Assembly: GCF_963664075.1 (NCBI RefSeq)
Contig: NZ_OY760916.1
Coordinates: forward strand, 3,183,001 to 3,247,000
DNA: 64,000 nucleotides
Reading direction: 5' to 3'
DNA from: an uncultured Desulfobulbus sp.
GTDB lineage: Bacteria; Desulfobacterota; Desulfobulbia; Desulfobulbales; Desulfobulbaceae
The notes under the pieces were generated by a model. It ran no database searches. It was not told where the DNA came from and saw only the letters and a program-made list of their open reading frames with translations. A program made the position numbers and the translations under genes. The number at the start of each line of letters is the position of its first letter. The stretch's first letter is position 1. This document shows, piece after piece, positions 31,693 to 40,966 of the stretch.

Positions 31693-32403
31693 TCAGGCAG
31701 ATTTGATCAGTGAGCGAACCTGCAACGGATCAACTTTCACACCAGGTCCCATGGTTGTAGACAGGGAGACCGCGCGTAGGTAGATACCTTTACTAGTTGA
31801 AGGTTTCAACTGAATCAATTTATCGATAAAAGCGACGATATTCTCAGTGAGTTTTTCAGCGCCAAAAGAATGCTTTCCAATGGCAGCGTGAACAACGCCT
31901 GCTTTATCAACCCGGAAGTCGACCTTACCTTTTTTGATCTCCCCTACAACGCGGGCGATGTCAAAGGTAACCGTACCCAATTTAGCGTTTGGCATAAGGT
32001 TACGAGGTCCAAGAATTCGACCGATCTTACCGACCTCGCCCATCATATCCGGAGTGGCGATTGTTTTATCGAAATCAAGCCAACCATCTTTGATCTTGGC
32101 AACGATTTCATCAGAACCAGCGAAGTCTGCACCGGCCTCAAGCGCTTCCTTCTCTTTATCGCCTTTAGCGAAAACGAGAACACGGGCGGTTTTACCGGTA
32201 CCGTTGGGGAGGATAACGCTGGAGCGGACCATCTGGTCTGCATGACGGGGATCAACACCGAGCCTAACGGCAATGTCCACTGATTCGTCAAATTTAGCAA
32301 ATTTAGATTTCAGGACACAGTCAATTGCTTCTGCAAGTTCGTAGACCTTAGTCTTGTCGATCGCAGCAATGGCATTTTTGTAATTTTTTCCACGTCTGGG
32401 CAT
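31693..32403 (-). CDS. rplA: 50S ribosomal protein L1
   Basis: L1 forms the mobile stalk that guides E-site tRNA and is the repressor of the L11 operon in E. coli. The 236 residues start MPRRGKNYKNAIAAID. VRLGVDPRHADQMVRSSVILPNGTGK and the MPNAKLGTVTFDIARVVGEIKKGKVDFRVDK region are diagnostic. It lies between rplK and rplJ. Confidence 0.98.
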   Translation of the reverse strand: MPRRGKNYKNAIAAIDKTKVYELAEAIDCVLKSKFAKFDESVDIAVRLGVDPRHADQMVRSSVILPNGTGKTARVLVFAKGDKEKEALEAGADFAGSDEIVAKIKDGWLDFDKTIATPDMMGEVGKIGRILGPRNLMPNAKLGTVTFDIARVVGEIKKGKVDFRVDKAGVVHAAIGKHSFGAEKLTENIVAFIDKLIQLKPSTSKGIYLRAVSLSTTMGPGVKVDPLQVRSLIKSA

Positions 32404-32461
32404 GTTCGCTCCTTATTCTCCCTGGTAAGCTGTGGGGGCTCACAGGTACGAATGACTCCGA

Positions 32462-32887
32462 TTATTTTACGACGGTGATTCCGCAGCTACGTGCAGTACC
32501 GGAAACAATTTTAATAGCCTGATTGATGTCATATGCATTGAGATCCGGCATTTTGATTTCGGCAATCTCTCTGATTTTATCGAGAGAAAGTTCTGCCACA
32601 CGCTCTTTTTTCGGGTTACTTGACCCACTCTTGAGGCCAGCTGCTTTTTTCAACAGAACTGAAGCCGGAGGAGTTTTGGTGATAAAGGAAAAAGAACGAT
32701 CAGAGTAAACAGTTATAACAACCGGGATGATAGTATCACCTGCCTGCTGTGTCTGCGCATTGAATGCTTTGCAGAAATCCATAATGTTTACACCGTGCTG
32801 GCCGAGTGCCGGGCCAACAGGAGGAGAAGGGTTAGCCTTCCCTGCCTGGATCTGCAGTTTGATGTACGCTTGAATTTTTTTTGCCAT
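32462..32887 (-). CDS. rplK: 50S ribosomal protein L11
   Basis: L11 forms the GTPase-associated centre with 23S rRNA and is the thiostrepton target and sensor for the stringent response. The 141 residues contain [28 protein letters not shown] and the C-terminal [11 protein letters not shown]. The gene is placed nusG-rplK-rplA. Confidence 0.98.
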   Translation of the reverse strand: MAKKIQAYIKLQIQAGKANPSPPVGPALGQHGVNIMDFCKAFNAQTQQAGDTIIPVVITVYSDRSFSFITKTPPASVLLKKAAGLKSGSSNPKKERVAELSLDKIREIAEIKMPDLNAYDINQAIKIVSGTARSCGITVVK

Positions 32888-32915
32888 TGCTCAACCTCCT
32901 CGTCTAACCGAGGGC

Positions 32916-33479
32916 TTAGTTTTTACTTACCTGAATGTACTCAAGTTCAACCGGAGTCGAGCGACCAAAGATGGAAACCATGACGCGTACACGACCTTTG
33001 TCCGGAAAAACCTCTTCGATGACGCCCTGAAAATTTGCAAAAGGGCCATCTATAACTCGGACAGGGTCGCCTTCGGCAAATACCACCTTAGGCTTAGGCT
33101 TATTGGCACCGTCGGCAATCCGTCCTAAAATTTTGTCCGCTTCCTTATCGGTCAAGGAAGGAATCTTTTTATAAATTTCTGTGTCAGAGCTCGCCTGGCT
33201 GACATTAACCCCTACAAATCCTGTGACTCGTGGGGTCTCCTGGACGGTATGCCAGGTATGCTGGTTCATGTCCATATTGACCAGGATATACCCCGGAAAA
33301 AACTTCCGTTCAGAAGTTTTACGTGCTCCTTTGACCATCTCGACAACCTGTTCAGTCGGAACGAGGATCTCGCCAAACAGCTCTTCCTGCCCAGCCATCT
33401 TGATCCGTTCTTCCAGCGTTGCTTTGACTTTATTCTCGAAGCCCGTATGTGTGTGTACGATGTACCAGCTTTTAGCCAT
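32916..33479 (-). CDS. nusG: Transcription elongation and termination factor NusG
   Basis: NusG binds RNA polymerase and couples it to Rho or the ribosome. From MAKSWYIVHTHTGFENKVK it has 187 residues. The NGN domain (about 1-115) includes KFFPGYILVNMDM, and the C-terminal KOW domain holds GDPVRVIDGPFANFQGVIEEV. The ATG at 33479 is chosen because GGGA lies just upstream. secE precedes it, the usual pair. Confidence 0.98.
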   Translation of the reverse strand: MAKSWYIVHTHTGFENKVKATLEERIKMAGQEELFGEILVPTEQVVEMVKGARKTSERKFFPGYILVNMDMNQHTWHTVQETPRVTGFVGVNVSQASSDTEIYKKIPSLTDKEADKILGRIADGANKPKPKVVFAEGDPVRVIDGPFANFQGVIEEVFPDKGRVRVMVSIFGRSTPVELEYIQVSKN

Positions 33480-33500
33480 GAAATCTTCCCAGGTAGTCAA

Positions 33501-33773
33501 TCAGTTCAGCACGATTGATACAAGTTTCCCAAGAAGCAGATCGACCGAGCCGAGATACAATGAAATCACGATGACCAGCAAAATGACGAAGCTTGTCAAT
33601 CCCGCGGTTGGTTTTACTCCAGGCCAAACAATTTTACGAAACTCTGACTGGACCTCGGATAAGAAAAGCTTGATACCCGAAGGAGAAAACGATACGCTTC
33701 TCTTCCGGTCACCAAGCTCTTTTTTATTCTCGCCGCCCTGTTTGCCTGATCTATTAGATTTTTTAGTCGACAT
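33501..33773 (-). CDS. secE: Preprotein translocase subunit SecE
   Basis: SecE clamps SecY in the membrane. From MSTKKSNRSGKQGG it has 90 residues. A polar, charged N-terminus leads to the conserved amphipathic stretch LFLSEVQSEFRKIVWPGVK and one C-terminal membrane segment (about 58-85). The single-span form is normal outside the Gammaproteobacteria. The longer frame reads into tRNA-Trp and is rejected. Confidence 0.96.
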   Translation of the reverse strand: MSTKKSNRSGKQGGENKKELGDRKRSVSFSPSGIKLFLSEVQSEFRKIVWPGVKPTAGLTSFVILLVIVISLYLGSVDLLLGKLVSIVLN

Positions 33774-33815
33774 TATGTGGTGCTGAGAACCTATGATCCA
33801 CTCTACGTGGATGCG

Positions 33816-33892
33816 TGGCAGGCCAGGAGGGACTCGAACCCCCAACCCCCGGATTTGGAGTCCGGTGCTCTACCAATTCGAGCTACTGGCCT
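33816..33892 (-). tRNA. tRNA-Trp (anticodon CCA)
   Basis: The minus strand folds into a cloverleaf with acceptor arm AGGCCAG/CTGGCCT, anticodon loop CTCCAAA (CCA) and T-loop GTTCGAGTC. The discriminator is G and the 3' CCA is encoded. Its 5' end is only two bases from the rpmG stop, so it must be cut from the same transcript as rpmG and secE. Confidence 0.97.
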
Positions 33893-33894
33893 GT

Positions 33895-34044
33895 TTATTT
33901 GGTTTCCTTATGCGGTGTATGGGTCTTGCAAAAAGGGCAATATTTCTTCAGCTCCAATTTATGTGGAACTGTTTTCTTGTTCTTCGTGGTAGTATAGTTC
34001 CGCTGTTTACAGTCTTGGCAAGCCAGCGTAATATTATCTCTCAT
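33895..34044 (-). CDS. rpmG: 50S ribosomal protein L33, zinc-binding form
   Basis: A 49-residue gene read directly from the bases. It starts [17 protein letters not shown] and ends [10 protein letters not shown]. Cysteines 9, 12, 36 and 39 form the zinc-ribbon (C+) L33. It lies between tuf and tRNA-Trp, a common tuf-rpmG-(trnW)-secE order. Confidence 0.97.
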   Translation of the reverse strand: MRDNITLACQDCKQRNYTTTKNKKTVPHKLELKKYCPFCKTHTPHKETK

Positions 34045-34131
34045 AATTCGCTCTACAGAGTGACAGCAGCCGGACTAACTAAAGCCCGGCTGCATATTCG
34101 TCAAAAAAACTACTCGAAAATTCGAGGGTTT

Positions 34132-35322
34132 TTATTCGATGATCTCGGAGACAACTCCAGCACCTACGGTGCGGCCACCCTCGCGAATAGCGAAACGGAG
34201 ACCAACTTCCATGGCGATGGGGGTGATCAACTCACCAGTTATATGCACGTTATCACCTGGCATTACCATCTCCACACCATCCTCAAGGGTACATACACCT
34301 GTTACGTCAGTTGTACGGAAGTAAAACTGAGGGCGATAGCCATTAAAGAACGGAGTATGACGTCCGCCCTCCTCTTTATTGAGGATGTAGGCTTCGGCTT
34401 TAAATTTTTTATGGGGGGTAATGGAACCTGGCTTAGCCAAAACCTGACCACGAACAATCTCTTCACGTTTTACACCGCGAAGAAGTGCCCCGATGTTGTC
34501 ACCAGCCTGACCTTCATCAAGCAGTTTACGAAACATCTCAACGCCGGTACAAGTTGTTTTAGCGGTGTCTTTAACACCTACAATCTCAATCTCATCGCCC
34601 ACGTGGATAACACCACGCTCAACACGACCGGTAGCCACTGTACCACGACCAGAGATAGAGAAGACATCCTCGACGGGCATCAAGAAAGGTTTATCGATAG
34701 CACGCTCTGGCTCAGGGATATAGCTATCAACCTGATCCATGAGATCCCAGATGCATTTTGCTTTGTCAGCATCTTCCGGATTTTCCAACGCCAACAGAGC
34801 AGAACCCTGAACGATCGGAATATCGTCGCCCGGGAAATCATACTTGTCCAGCAGCTCCCGGAGCTCCATCTCAACTAGCTCAATGAGCTCTTCGTCGTCT
34901 ACCATATCGCACTTGTTCAAAAATACGACCATGGCCGGAACACCAACCTGACGCGCAAGCAATATATGCTCACGGGTCTGAGGCATGGGGCCATCAGTGG
35001 CGGCTACAACCAAAATCGCGCCGTCCATCTGCGCCGCACCTGTGATCATGTTTTTGATATAGTCAGCATGGCCTGGACAGTCAACATGTGCGTAATGACG
35101 GCTAGGAGTCTCATACTCTACATGAGCAGTAGCGATGGTAATACCACGCTCTTTCTCTTCAGGTGCTTTATCAATTTCACTAAAGTCGGTAAAAGAAGCC
35201 TGACCCTTAGTGGACAGAACGCGTGTAATAGCAGCAGTCAGAGTGGTTTTACCGTGGTCAATATGACCGATTGTACCTACATTGACATGCGGCTTCGTCC
35301 GCTCAAATTTTTCCTTCGCCAT
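34132..35322 (-). CDS. tuf: Elongation factor Tu, copy 2 (tRNA operon)
   Basis: Second EF-Tu gene, 396 residues, in the tRNA-Thr/Tyr/Gly/Thr-tuf-rpmG-trnW-secE operon, the counterpart of E. coli tufB. All GTPase motifs ([24 protein letters not shown]) are intact. Differences from copy 1 include GQAS for GQAQ, YETPSR for YETPGR, PEDAD for PEDEE, GVKD for GIRD and TGVC for TGVV. Confidence 0.98.
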   Translation of the reverse strand: MAKEKFERTKPHVNVGTIGHIDHGKTTLTAAITRVLSTKGQASFTDFSEIDKAPEEKERGITIATAHVEYETPSRHYAHVDCPGHADYIKNMITGAAQMDGAILVVAATDGPMPQTREHILLARQVGVPAMVVFLNKCDMVDDEELIELVEMELRELLDKYDFPGDDIPIVQGSALLALENPEDADKAKCIWDLMDQVDSYIPEPERAIDKPFLMPVEDVFSISGRGTVATGRVERGVIHVGDEIEIVGVKDTAKTTCTGVEMFRKLLDEGQAGDNIGALLRGVKREEIVRGQVLAKPGSITPHKKFKAEAYILNKEEGGRHTPFFNGYRPQFYFRTTDVTGVCTLEDGVEMVMPGDNVHITGELITPIAMEVGLRFAIREGGRTVGAGVVSEIIE

Positions 35323-35389
35323 CTCATGTCTCCTTGGGCAAAAGTTCAATTAGATTCAATCGATCCCTTTACCAATCGACTGATACTTT

Positions 35390-35464
35390 TGGAGCCCGCG
35401 ATCGGATTTGAACCGATGACTTCATCCTTACCAAGGATGTACTCTACCCCTGAGTTACGCGGGC
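35390..35464 (-). tRNA. tRNA-Thr (anticodon GGU)
   Basis: Cloverleaf on the minus strand with acceptor GCCCGCG/CGCGGGC, anticodon GGT and T-loop GGTTCAAATCC. Discriminator U and encoded CCA. It is the last tRNA before tuf, as in the E. coli thrU-tyrU-glyT-thrT-tufB operon. Confidence 0.97.
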
Positions 35465-35512
35465 ACATGAACGTTATGATCAGCTTACAGCTATGTGATG
35501 CTGCGCGAAAAA

Positions 35513-35587
35513 TGGAGCGGGAAACGAGACTCGAACCCGCAACCCTCAGCTTGGAAGGCTGATGCTCTACCATTGAGCTATTCCCGC
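35513..35587 (-). tRNA. tRNA-Gly (anticodon UCC)
   Basis: Acceptor GCGGGAA/TTCCCGC, anticodon TCC in a CTTCCAA loop, T-loop GGTTCGAGTC and encoded CCA on the minus strand. Third of the four-tRNA cluster. Confidence 0.97.
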
Positions 35588-35631
35588 TTTTTCACGCTGC
35601 CTGCACAGCGCGAATGCGCTGCTGCTAAATA

Positions 35632-35716
<85 letters not shown>

Positions 35717-35726
35717 ACATATCATC

Positions 35727-35790
35727 AGAAGACAAAAGACAGAAAGCAGATAACAATTCTTTGCCAGCCGCTTTCTGGCTTTTGTCTTCT
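35727..35790 (-). repeat. Long inverted repeat inside the tRNA operon
   Basis: Arms at 35727-35747 and 35770-35790 are 21 bases each and complementary at 20 positions, around a 22-base loop. They fill the spacer between tRNA-Thr(UGU) and tRNA-Tyr. There is no U-run, so it is more likely a processing signal or an inserted short element than a terminator. Confidence 0.8.
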
Positions 35791-35799
35791 CATATCCAC

Positions 35800-35875
35800 T
35801 GGAGCTGGCGATGGGACTTGAACCCGCAACCCCCTGATTACAAATCAGGTGCTCTGCCAATTGAGCTACGCCAGC
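35800..35875 (-). tRNA. tRNA-Thr (anticodon UGU)
   Basis: Acceptor GCTGGCG/CGCCAGC, anticodon TGT, T-loop GGTTCAAGTCC, discriminator U and encoded CCA on the minus strand. First gene of the tRNA-tuf operon, directly after a stringent-type promoter. Confidence 0.97.
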
Positions 35876-35888
35876 GAGGAACGGGGCA

Positions 35889-35916
35889 AATATACTCTGT
35901 TTGATTTATATTGCAA
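35889..35916 (-). promoter_or_regulatory. Promoter of the tRNA-tuf-secE supercluster
   Basis: On the minus strand, TTGCAA (35911-35916), a 16-base spacer and TATATT (35889-35894). The bases after the -10 box are GC-rich (TGCCCCG), which is the discriminator type associated with stringent control of stable-RNA promoters. Confidence 0.8.
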
Positions 35917-35949
35917 GCTATATTTTAGCTTTTGAACCTTTTTTCTAAA

Positions 35950-35988
35950 CGAAATAGCCTGGGAGGCTTTGCCTCCCAGGCTATTTCG
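35950..35988 (-). terminator. Terminator after qmoC
   Basis: A perfect 18-bp stem (35950-35967 with 35971-35988) and a three-base loop, followed on the minus strand by TTTAG and an A-rich run. It separates the sulfate-reduction genes from the tRNA-tuf promoter 35 bases downstream. The U-run is short but the stem is very strong. Confidence 0.88.
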
Positions 35989-36009
35989 AGGTCTTACGGA
36001 TATCCGTTC

Positions 36010-37218
36010 TTACTGATTCAACGGATTTTTAATGTAAGAAGACTCTCGGTACCGCTCAAAGGCCAAGGCGAATGTACGGTAGACGATATGTGCAAATTTT
36101 GTGTACGGCATATAAAGAAACAACATAGCAACTGAGATCAGATGCAGGTAGTACACTACATAGCCCAAAGAAGGGATGCCAACCAGGCGCAGCAACTCGG
36201 CAGCAAAACCAGTCACACCTACACCCATGATCATCCAAATCAGGAACCAATCATAGAAGGTATTCTGAGCTTTGCCCTCAGCTTCCATTTTAGAACGGTT
36301 CATCCAGAGGATGCCGATACCAACGATCATGGCGATAGCTGATACGTTTGCCAACCATTTTACCGGATTCCACATGGACAACGGACCATGCATGGATGGC
36401 CAAATGATACCAAGGACGTCTTGGGTAAACAGCGAGTAGCAAGTTACAATAAACAGGCCGATAAAGGCAAACATCAGCGGCTGATGACCTTTAACCCGGT
36501 CACCATTGACCGTACACTCTTTGAAACGAGTGTGTTGCAAGATCTCGACAACAGCAGGCCAGAGGAACAGTTTGATAAACTGGGGAATGGACGGACGGTA
36601 GGCAACGTCATTTTTACCAAGGGATGCTTCCATATTTTTCCACATCTTGGAAATTCCCTTGAAGACCGATGTCACTGCGATACCGGCGGCTGTTAGCATT
36701 ATGATATCAATGAACAGCACGTTTTTAGCCAGCAGGTGCCAATCCCAGTGTCCAAAGAACTGAGTGTAACCAGCTTTGTCAAAATGCTCAGCTGTAGGGA
36801 TATGCATGCCGCCGGAAATAACCCACAGTACAAAAATTACCAGGGCAGGAATACCGATCAGCATGGGCAGGTTCTTTGCTGAAGAGCAAAGGTCTGCAAG
36901 GGCTGTGGGCCAGCCAAGGCTGCGATACGCATAGGCACGAATCGCACCAAGCACATCACCAGGACGAGCGCCACGGGGACACATCTCGGTACAGTCGCCA
37001 CACTGGTGGCAAAGGAAGATAGAGGCATCATTGGAGAGCTGCTCACGCATACCCCACTGAGCCATTATCATCTGTTTCCGAGGAAAGGGATTATCATCGG
37101 TGGAGAGCGGGCAGGCGACAGAACACGTCGCACACTGGTAACACTGTTTCAAAGTGTCCCCACCCGCCTCCTTCATGGCTTTGATAAAATCAAGATCGGG
37201 TTGCACGTTCATAGACAT
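36010..37218 (-). CDS. qmoC: Quinone-interacting membrane-bound oxidoreductase, subunit C
   Basis: QmoC is the membrane subunit of the complex thought to pass electrons between the menaquinone pool and APS reductase. The 402-residue protein fuses an HdrC-like N-terminus, with two 4Fe-4S motifs at Cys26/29/32/36 and Cys70/73/76/80, to a C-terminal haem b membrane domain like NarI/HdrE with about six hydrophobic spans (from residue 110). AGGAGG lies six bases before the ATG. It is the last gene of the aprBA-qmoABC locus. Confidence 0.95.
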   Translation of the reverse strand: MSMNVQPDLDFIKAMKEAGGDTLKQCYQCATCSVACPLSTDDNPFPRKQMIMAQWGMREQLSNDASIFLCHQCGDCTEMCPRGARPGDVLGAIRAYAYRSLGWPTALADLCSSAKNLPMLIGIPALVIFVLWVISGGMHIPTAEHFDKAGYTQFFGHWDWHLLAKNVLFIDIIMLTAAGIAVTSVFKGISKMWKNMEASLGKNDVAYRPSIPQFIKLFLWPAVVEILQHTRFKECTVNGDRVKGHQPLMFAFIGLFIVTCYSLFTQDVLGIIWPSMHGPLSMWNPVKWLANVSAIAMIVGIGILWMNRSKMEAEGKAQNTFYDWFLIWMIMGVGVTGFAAELLRLVGIPSLGYVVYYLHLISVAMLFLYMPYTKFAHIVYRTFALAFERYRESSYIKNPLNQ

Positions 37219-37290
37219 TTATATCCTCCTGTCATGAAAGGTGGTGATCTACGCGCAGTCGGAGTGTATCACATAATATCGGGGTAAAAC

Positions 37291-37315
37291 CGCCGCCCTT
37301 GATAAAAGAGCGGCG
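37291..37315 (-). terminator. Hairpin between qmoB and qmoC
   Basis: CGCCGC (37291-37296) pairs with GCGGCG (37310-37315), with inner complementary bases. On the minus strand the hairpin is followed by GGTTTTACC. It lies in the unusually long 121-base gap after qmoB and may lower qmoC expression or protect the upstream mRNA. Confidence 0.55.
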
Positions 37316-37339
37316 ATAGGCAAATAACAGAATCGAAAC

Positions 37340-39586
37340 TTAGAAGCCCTTGAAGGGGTTCGGTCCCATTTCGATAATTTCCTCGACAAACTCATCGATG
37401 ATGCCAGGAACCTTGTCGTAGTCGGAAATAGCAATTTCACGAACCGCGCAACGCTCAGGCTCAAGACCAAGAGATCCAAGGGTCTCACCGATATTATCCA
37501 TACGACGGTTAGCGATCTCAGAACCTTTGACAAAGTGGCACTGATAATCGTCACCGTATTTACATCCGAGCAGCAGAGCACCGTCCATACCGGAAGACAT
37601 AGCGTCTTTAATCCAGACCATGTTCACGGAACCCAGGCAGCGTACCGGGATGAAGCGAACCAGTTTATTCATCTTGTTGCGATGCATACCGGACATATCG
37701 AGAGCCGGGTAAGCGTCGTTTTCACAGACGAATACAGCGATACGCAGTTTATCCTCGTCATCATCGGGTACTTCAATGGACTTAACCATAGAACCAATCA
37801 TGTCGATGGAGTAGTCAGCGAAGTTGATGATACGCTCAGGACAGGCCCCCATACAGGTACCACAACGGCGGCAGCGTGTCGGATTAGGCAACGGTGTACC
37901 TTTCTCATCATCGTCAAGTGCGCCAAAAGGACATTCCTCAGTACAACGTTTACACTGCGTACAGCGAGAGAAGAAAAAGTCCGGGTAGGTCTGATCACCA
38001 GAACGCGGATGAACAGCTACACCACGGTTGGCTGACTCGATACACTGGATAGCCTTGAGGGCTGCACCGGTGGCATCGTCGATGGTCTCTTCCATGGTCT
38101 CTGCTTTACGTACACCACCGCAGGTGTAAACACCGGTACGACGGGTCTCGTAGGGGAAGCAGATGAAGTGAGAGTCGGCATAGCCGTCAAAAAGATCCAG
38201 ATCCAGGAAGGCCGGTCCCTGACGATAGGCCAGGTTGATGGTGTTTTCGGCAGCAGTGGTCGGAACCATACCAGCAGCGAGAACGACCATATCAACTTCG
38301 ATATCAAGATCATCACCCAGGAGGGTGTCAGCAGCGGAAACAACCAGACCGGAACCAGCTTCAGCAACACCGGTTACAGAGGCCTTGGTCATGAAGACGC
38401 CATCCTGCGCCTGCATACCTTTGTAGAACATCTCGGCGTTGCCGGGTGTACGCATATGCTGATAGAGGATGTAGGCCTGACCTTCCGGATTGTCTTCGAC
38501 CACGTAGGAAGCCTGTTTAAGGGCAACCATGGATGTAACGGAGTTACAGTACGGAAAGTCTTTGTCGTTGTCTTTTCCACCAGGGCTCTGGATGAAAGCG
38601 ACCTTAGCCGGAACCTTGCCGTTTTTAGCTAATTTCTCAAACTCGGCATTGGTCACGACGTTGGGCAGCTTACCGTATCCCAGGTGTTCGTACTCGGAGA
38701 CATCGGCAGGTTTCCAACCGGTGGCCAGAACAACAGAACCAAAGGTCTCTCCGTCAGGATTCATCTCGGTGTATTTCTTCATCCCTTTATTGGGATCTTC
38801 CATCTCACCTTTGTTGATCAAATCCTGCTGATCAGCGGTCACTTTAGCCGGAGCGTCCCACTCACCCTTGGAGCCAGTCTCTTTGAAGGTGACGTTGAAC
38901 TTACCGGGAGCACCAGCAATACGTGCAACCTCACAGCTGGTTTTTACAGTGATTTTGGAATCAGCTTCAACTGCGGCGATCATCGCAGCGATATTAGGCT
39001 CTTCCAGGGTATTGTAGGGATAGCTGGTGGGGAACATCTTGCGCCATCCAAGAGCCTTGCCACCAAGCTGTGCCTCTTTCTCAACCAGGGTAACTTCGTA
39101 GCCAGCTTTTGCAGCCTCAGTCGCTGCAGTGATACCTGCGATACCACCACCCATGACCAGGATGCGTTTATTGATGGTCTCCAGCAGATACGGCTCGGGC
39201 AGCTCGGTTTTCTGAGCACGGGTCACGGCCATACGTACGTAGTCGGTGGCCATTTCCTGAAGGAATTCGTCAACCTCACCTTCCTCGGTCAGAGAGCCGG
39301 TCCATGCAACCTGCTCACGGAGGTTACCGCGAACAGTGATGGTTTCTTTTCCGAAATCAAATTCCGGCTGCATAACCCGGGGAGAACAGGCACAAACGAT
39401 AACGGTGTTGACACCAGCAGATTTAATATCGCCCTCGATAAATGCGCGCCCTTCTGCTCCACAGAGACAGGCATGCTCTTTCATCGCGACACCAGTCTCA
39501 GAGGCGGCATCTTTGAGACCATCTACATCGAGTACCTCGCCGATGCCACAGCCAGTACAGAGATAAGCACCATAAACTTTCTTCAT
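37340..39586 (-). CDS. qmoB: Quinone-interacting membrane-bound oxidoreductase, subunit B
   Basis: A soluble flavin and Fe-S subunit of Qmo, 748 residues, related to HdrA. The FAD dinucleotide fold MGGGIAGITAATEA is at residues 145-158. Two 4Fe-4S motifs use Cys542/545/548/552 and Cys572/575/578/582. The C-terminal part (about 610-748) matches the MvhD family, with VFVCEND, RCLGSVN and GCKYGDDYQCHF. Its start is 11 bases after the qmoA stop. Acts in the cytoplasm with QmoA on the QmoC membrane anchor. Confidence 0.95.
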   Translation of the reverse strand: MKKVYGAYLCTGCGIGEVLDVDGLKDAASETGVAMKEHACLCGAEGRAFIEGDIKSAGVNTVIVCACSPRVMQPEFDFGKETITVRGNLREQVAWTGSLTEEGEVDEFLQEMATDYVRMAVTRAQKTELPEPYLLETINKRILVMGGGIAGITAATEAAKAGYEVTLVEKEAQLGGKALGWRKMFPTSYPYNTLEEPNIAAMIAAVEADSKITVKTSCEVARIAGAPGKFNVTFKETGSKGEWDAPAKVTADQQDLINKGEMEDPNKGMKKYTEMNPDGETFGSVVLATGWKPADVSEYEHLGYGKLPNVVTNAEFEKLAKNGKVPAKVAFIQSPGGKDNDKDFPYCNSVTSMVALKQASYVVEDNPEGQAYILYQHMRTPGNAEMFYKGMQAQDGVFMTKASVTGVAEAGSGLVVSAADTLLGDDLDIEVDMVVLAAGMVPTTAAENTINLAYRQGPAFLDLDLFDGYADSHFICFPYETRRTGVYTCGGVRKAETMEETIDDATGAALKAIQCIESANRGVAVHPRSGDQTYPDFFFSRCTQCKRCTEECPFGALDDDEKGTPLPNPTRCRRCGTCMGACPERIINFADYSIDMIGSMVKSIEVPDDDEDKLRIAVFVCENDAYPALDMSGMHRNKMNKLVRFIPVRCLGSVNMVWIKDAMSSGMDGALLLGCKYGDDYQCHFVKGSEIANRRMDNIGETLGSLGLEPERCAVREIAISDYDKVPGIIDEFVEEIIEMGPNPFKGF

Positions 39587-39597
39587 TGATGTTCCTC

Positions 39598-40851
39598 CTA
39601 CTGTCCGATCTGAATGGCTTTAAGAGCAGCTGCAGTGGAGGATTGTCCACTGGTGTATACATCGACGGCGGATTTGGCACAGCCAGCTGCGATCATACCA
39701 TTCTCAGGCTCGGAAACGACGAATCCGTTGCCATCCATGGTCACGCCAAGAGCTTTACCCTGCTCGCCAAGAGCCGGTTGCATACCGGTGGCAAGAACGC
39801 AGAGATCAACTTTCTGGTTGATTTTCGCACCGGTCAACGCGTTCTCGGCAATTACGGTTACACCACCATCACGCTCGGCTGCGATGTCAGCAACTTTACC
39901 TTTGACAAAGGTAATGTTGGCATCATCAGAGAATTTCTCGCGGAAGTGCTCGTATTTACCTGGGGTACGCAGATCGATGTAGAACACGTAAACTTGCGCT
40001 TCAGGATACTGCTCACGGATATAGGAAATCTGCTTGAAAGTCGCCATGCAGCAGATGTAGGAGCAGTGATTGAGATGGTTCTCATCACGGGATCCGGCAC
40101 ACTGTACAAAGGCAAATGATTCAGGCTCTTTCTTGTCGCCGGGGCGAACAATCTTGCCTTGGGTCGGCCCATTGGGTGCAGCCAGACGCTCCATCATCAT
40201 GTTGGTGATGATGGCGGAAGAAGAGTTGAATTTGAGGTTGGTGATCTTCTCGGGATCGTAGGGATTCCAACCGGTGGACCAGATAATGGAACTGACCTTC
40301 AGTGTGAAGGTTTTGGGCTGCATATCCAGATCAACTGCATTGTATTTACATGCAGCTTTAACAGCTTCGAGGCTAGCAGCTGAGCAAGCTTCTTTCTTCA
40401 GCACGTAACGACGCGGGAAAGCCATCTCGTGGGGCAGATAAGCGGCTTTTGTTTTTCCCATGCCAAAGTTGAACTCGTCATCAATCTCGTCGGTGCAAGC
40501 TTGGGCGCAATCGCCACAGGCGGTACAATTGGAGTTGATGTAACGAGGGGCAGTCTCAAGCTGAACCTCATAGTTCCCTGGGCCGCCACTGATTGATTTC
40601 ACAGTGGTGAGAGAATAGGTTCTGATCTTACGATTGTCCTTGATGCGCTTGAAGTTGATCTCAAGGCCACATGTGGGGGGACAAAGTTTGGGGAAATACT
40701 GATTCAGTTGTGCTACCCGACCACCGAAATAGGGATTTTTCTCGACGATGAAGACATCGCTCCCGACCTCAGCTGCTTCGAGTGCTGCGGTAATACCACT
40801 GATACCGCCGCCAACAACCAGTATTGCACCATTGCCTGCAGTGTCACTCAT
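39598..40851 (-). CDS. qmoA: Quinone-interacting membrane-bound oxidoreductase, subunit A
   Basis: HdrA-like flavoprotein of 417 residues. The FAD-binding motif VVGGGISGITAALEA starts at residue 12, Cys57 and Cys61 lie in KLCPPTCGLE, and a 4Fe-4S site is formed by Cys109/112/115/119. A GGAGG ribosome binding site is present. It heads qmoABC and lies downstream of aprA, from which it is separated by a strong terminator, so it needs read-through or its own promoter. Confidence 0.95.
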   Translation of the reverse strand: MSDTAGNGAILVVGGGISGITAALEAAEVGSDVFIVEKNPYFGGRVAQLNQYFPKLCPPTCGLEINFKRIKDNRKIRTYSLTTVKSISGGPGNYEVQLETAPRYINSNCTACGDCAQACTDEIDDEFNFGMGKTKAAYLPHEMAFPRRYVLKKEACSAASLEAVKAACKYNAVDLDMQPKTFTLKVSSIIWSTGWNPYDPEKITNLKFNSSSAIITNMMMERLAAPNGPTQGKIVRPGDKKEPESFAFVQCAGSRDENHLNHCSYICCMATFKQISYIREQYPEAQVYVFYIDLRTPGKYEHFREKFSDDANITFVKGKVADIAAERDGGVTVIAENALTGAKINQKVDLCVLATGMQPALGEQGKALGVTMDGNGFVVSEPENGMIAAGCAKSAVDVYTSGQSSTAAALKAIQIGQ

Positions 40852-40966
40852 GCCAAACCTCCATAACTGCTGGTATTGATGAAAGGTGATTTCTGGTTCA
40901 ATTGATACGAAATGAGAAAAGCTACTTCATCTTTCGAATCAACTCAAACAAAATCACAGTCTATAC

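Noticed and set aside
33774-33845. Longer N-terminus of secE
   Set aside because: The extension is read from the tRNA-Trp gene.
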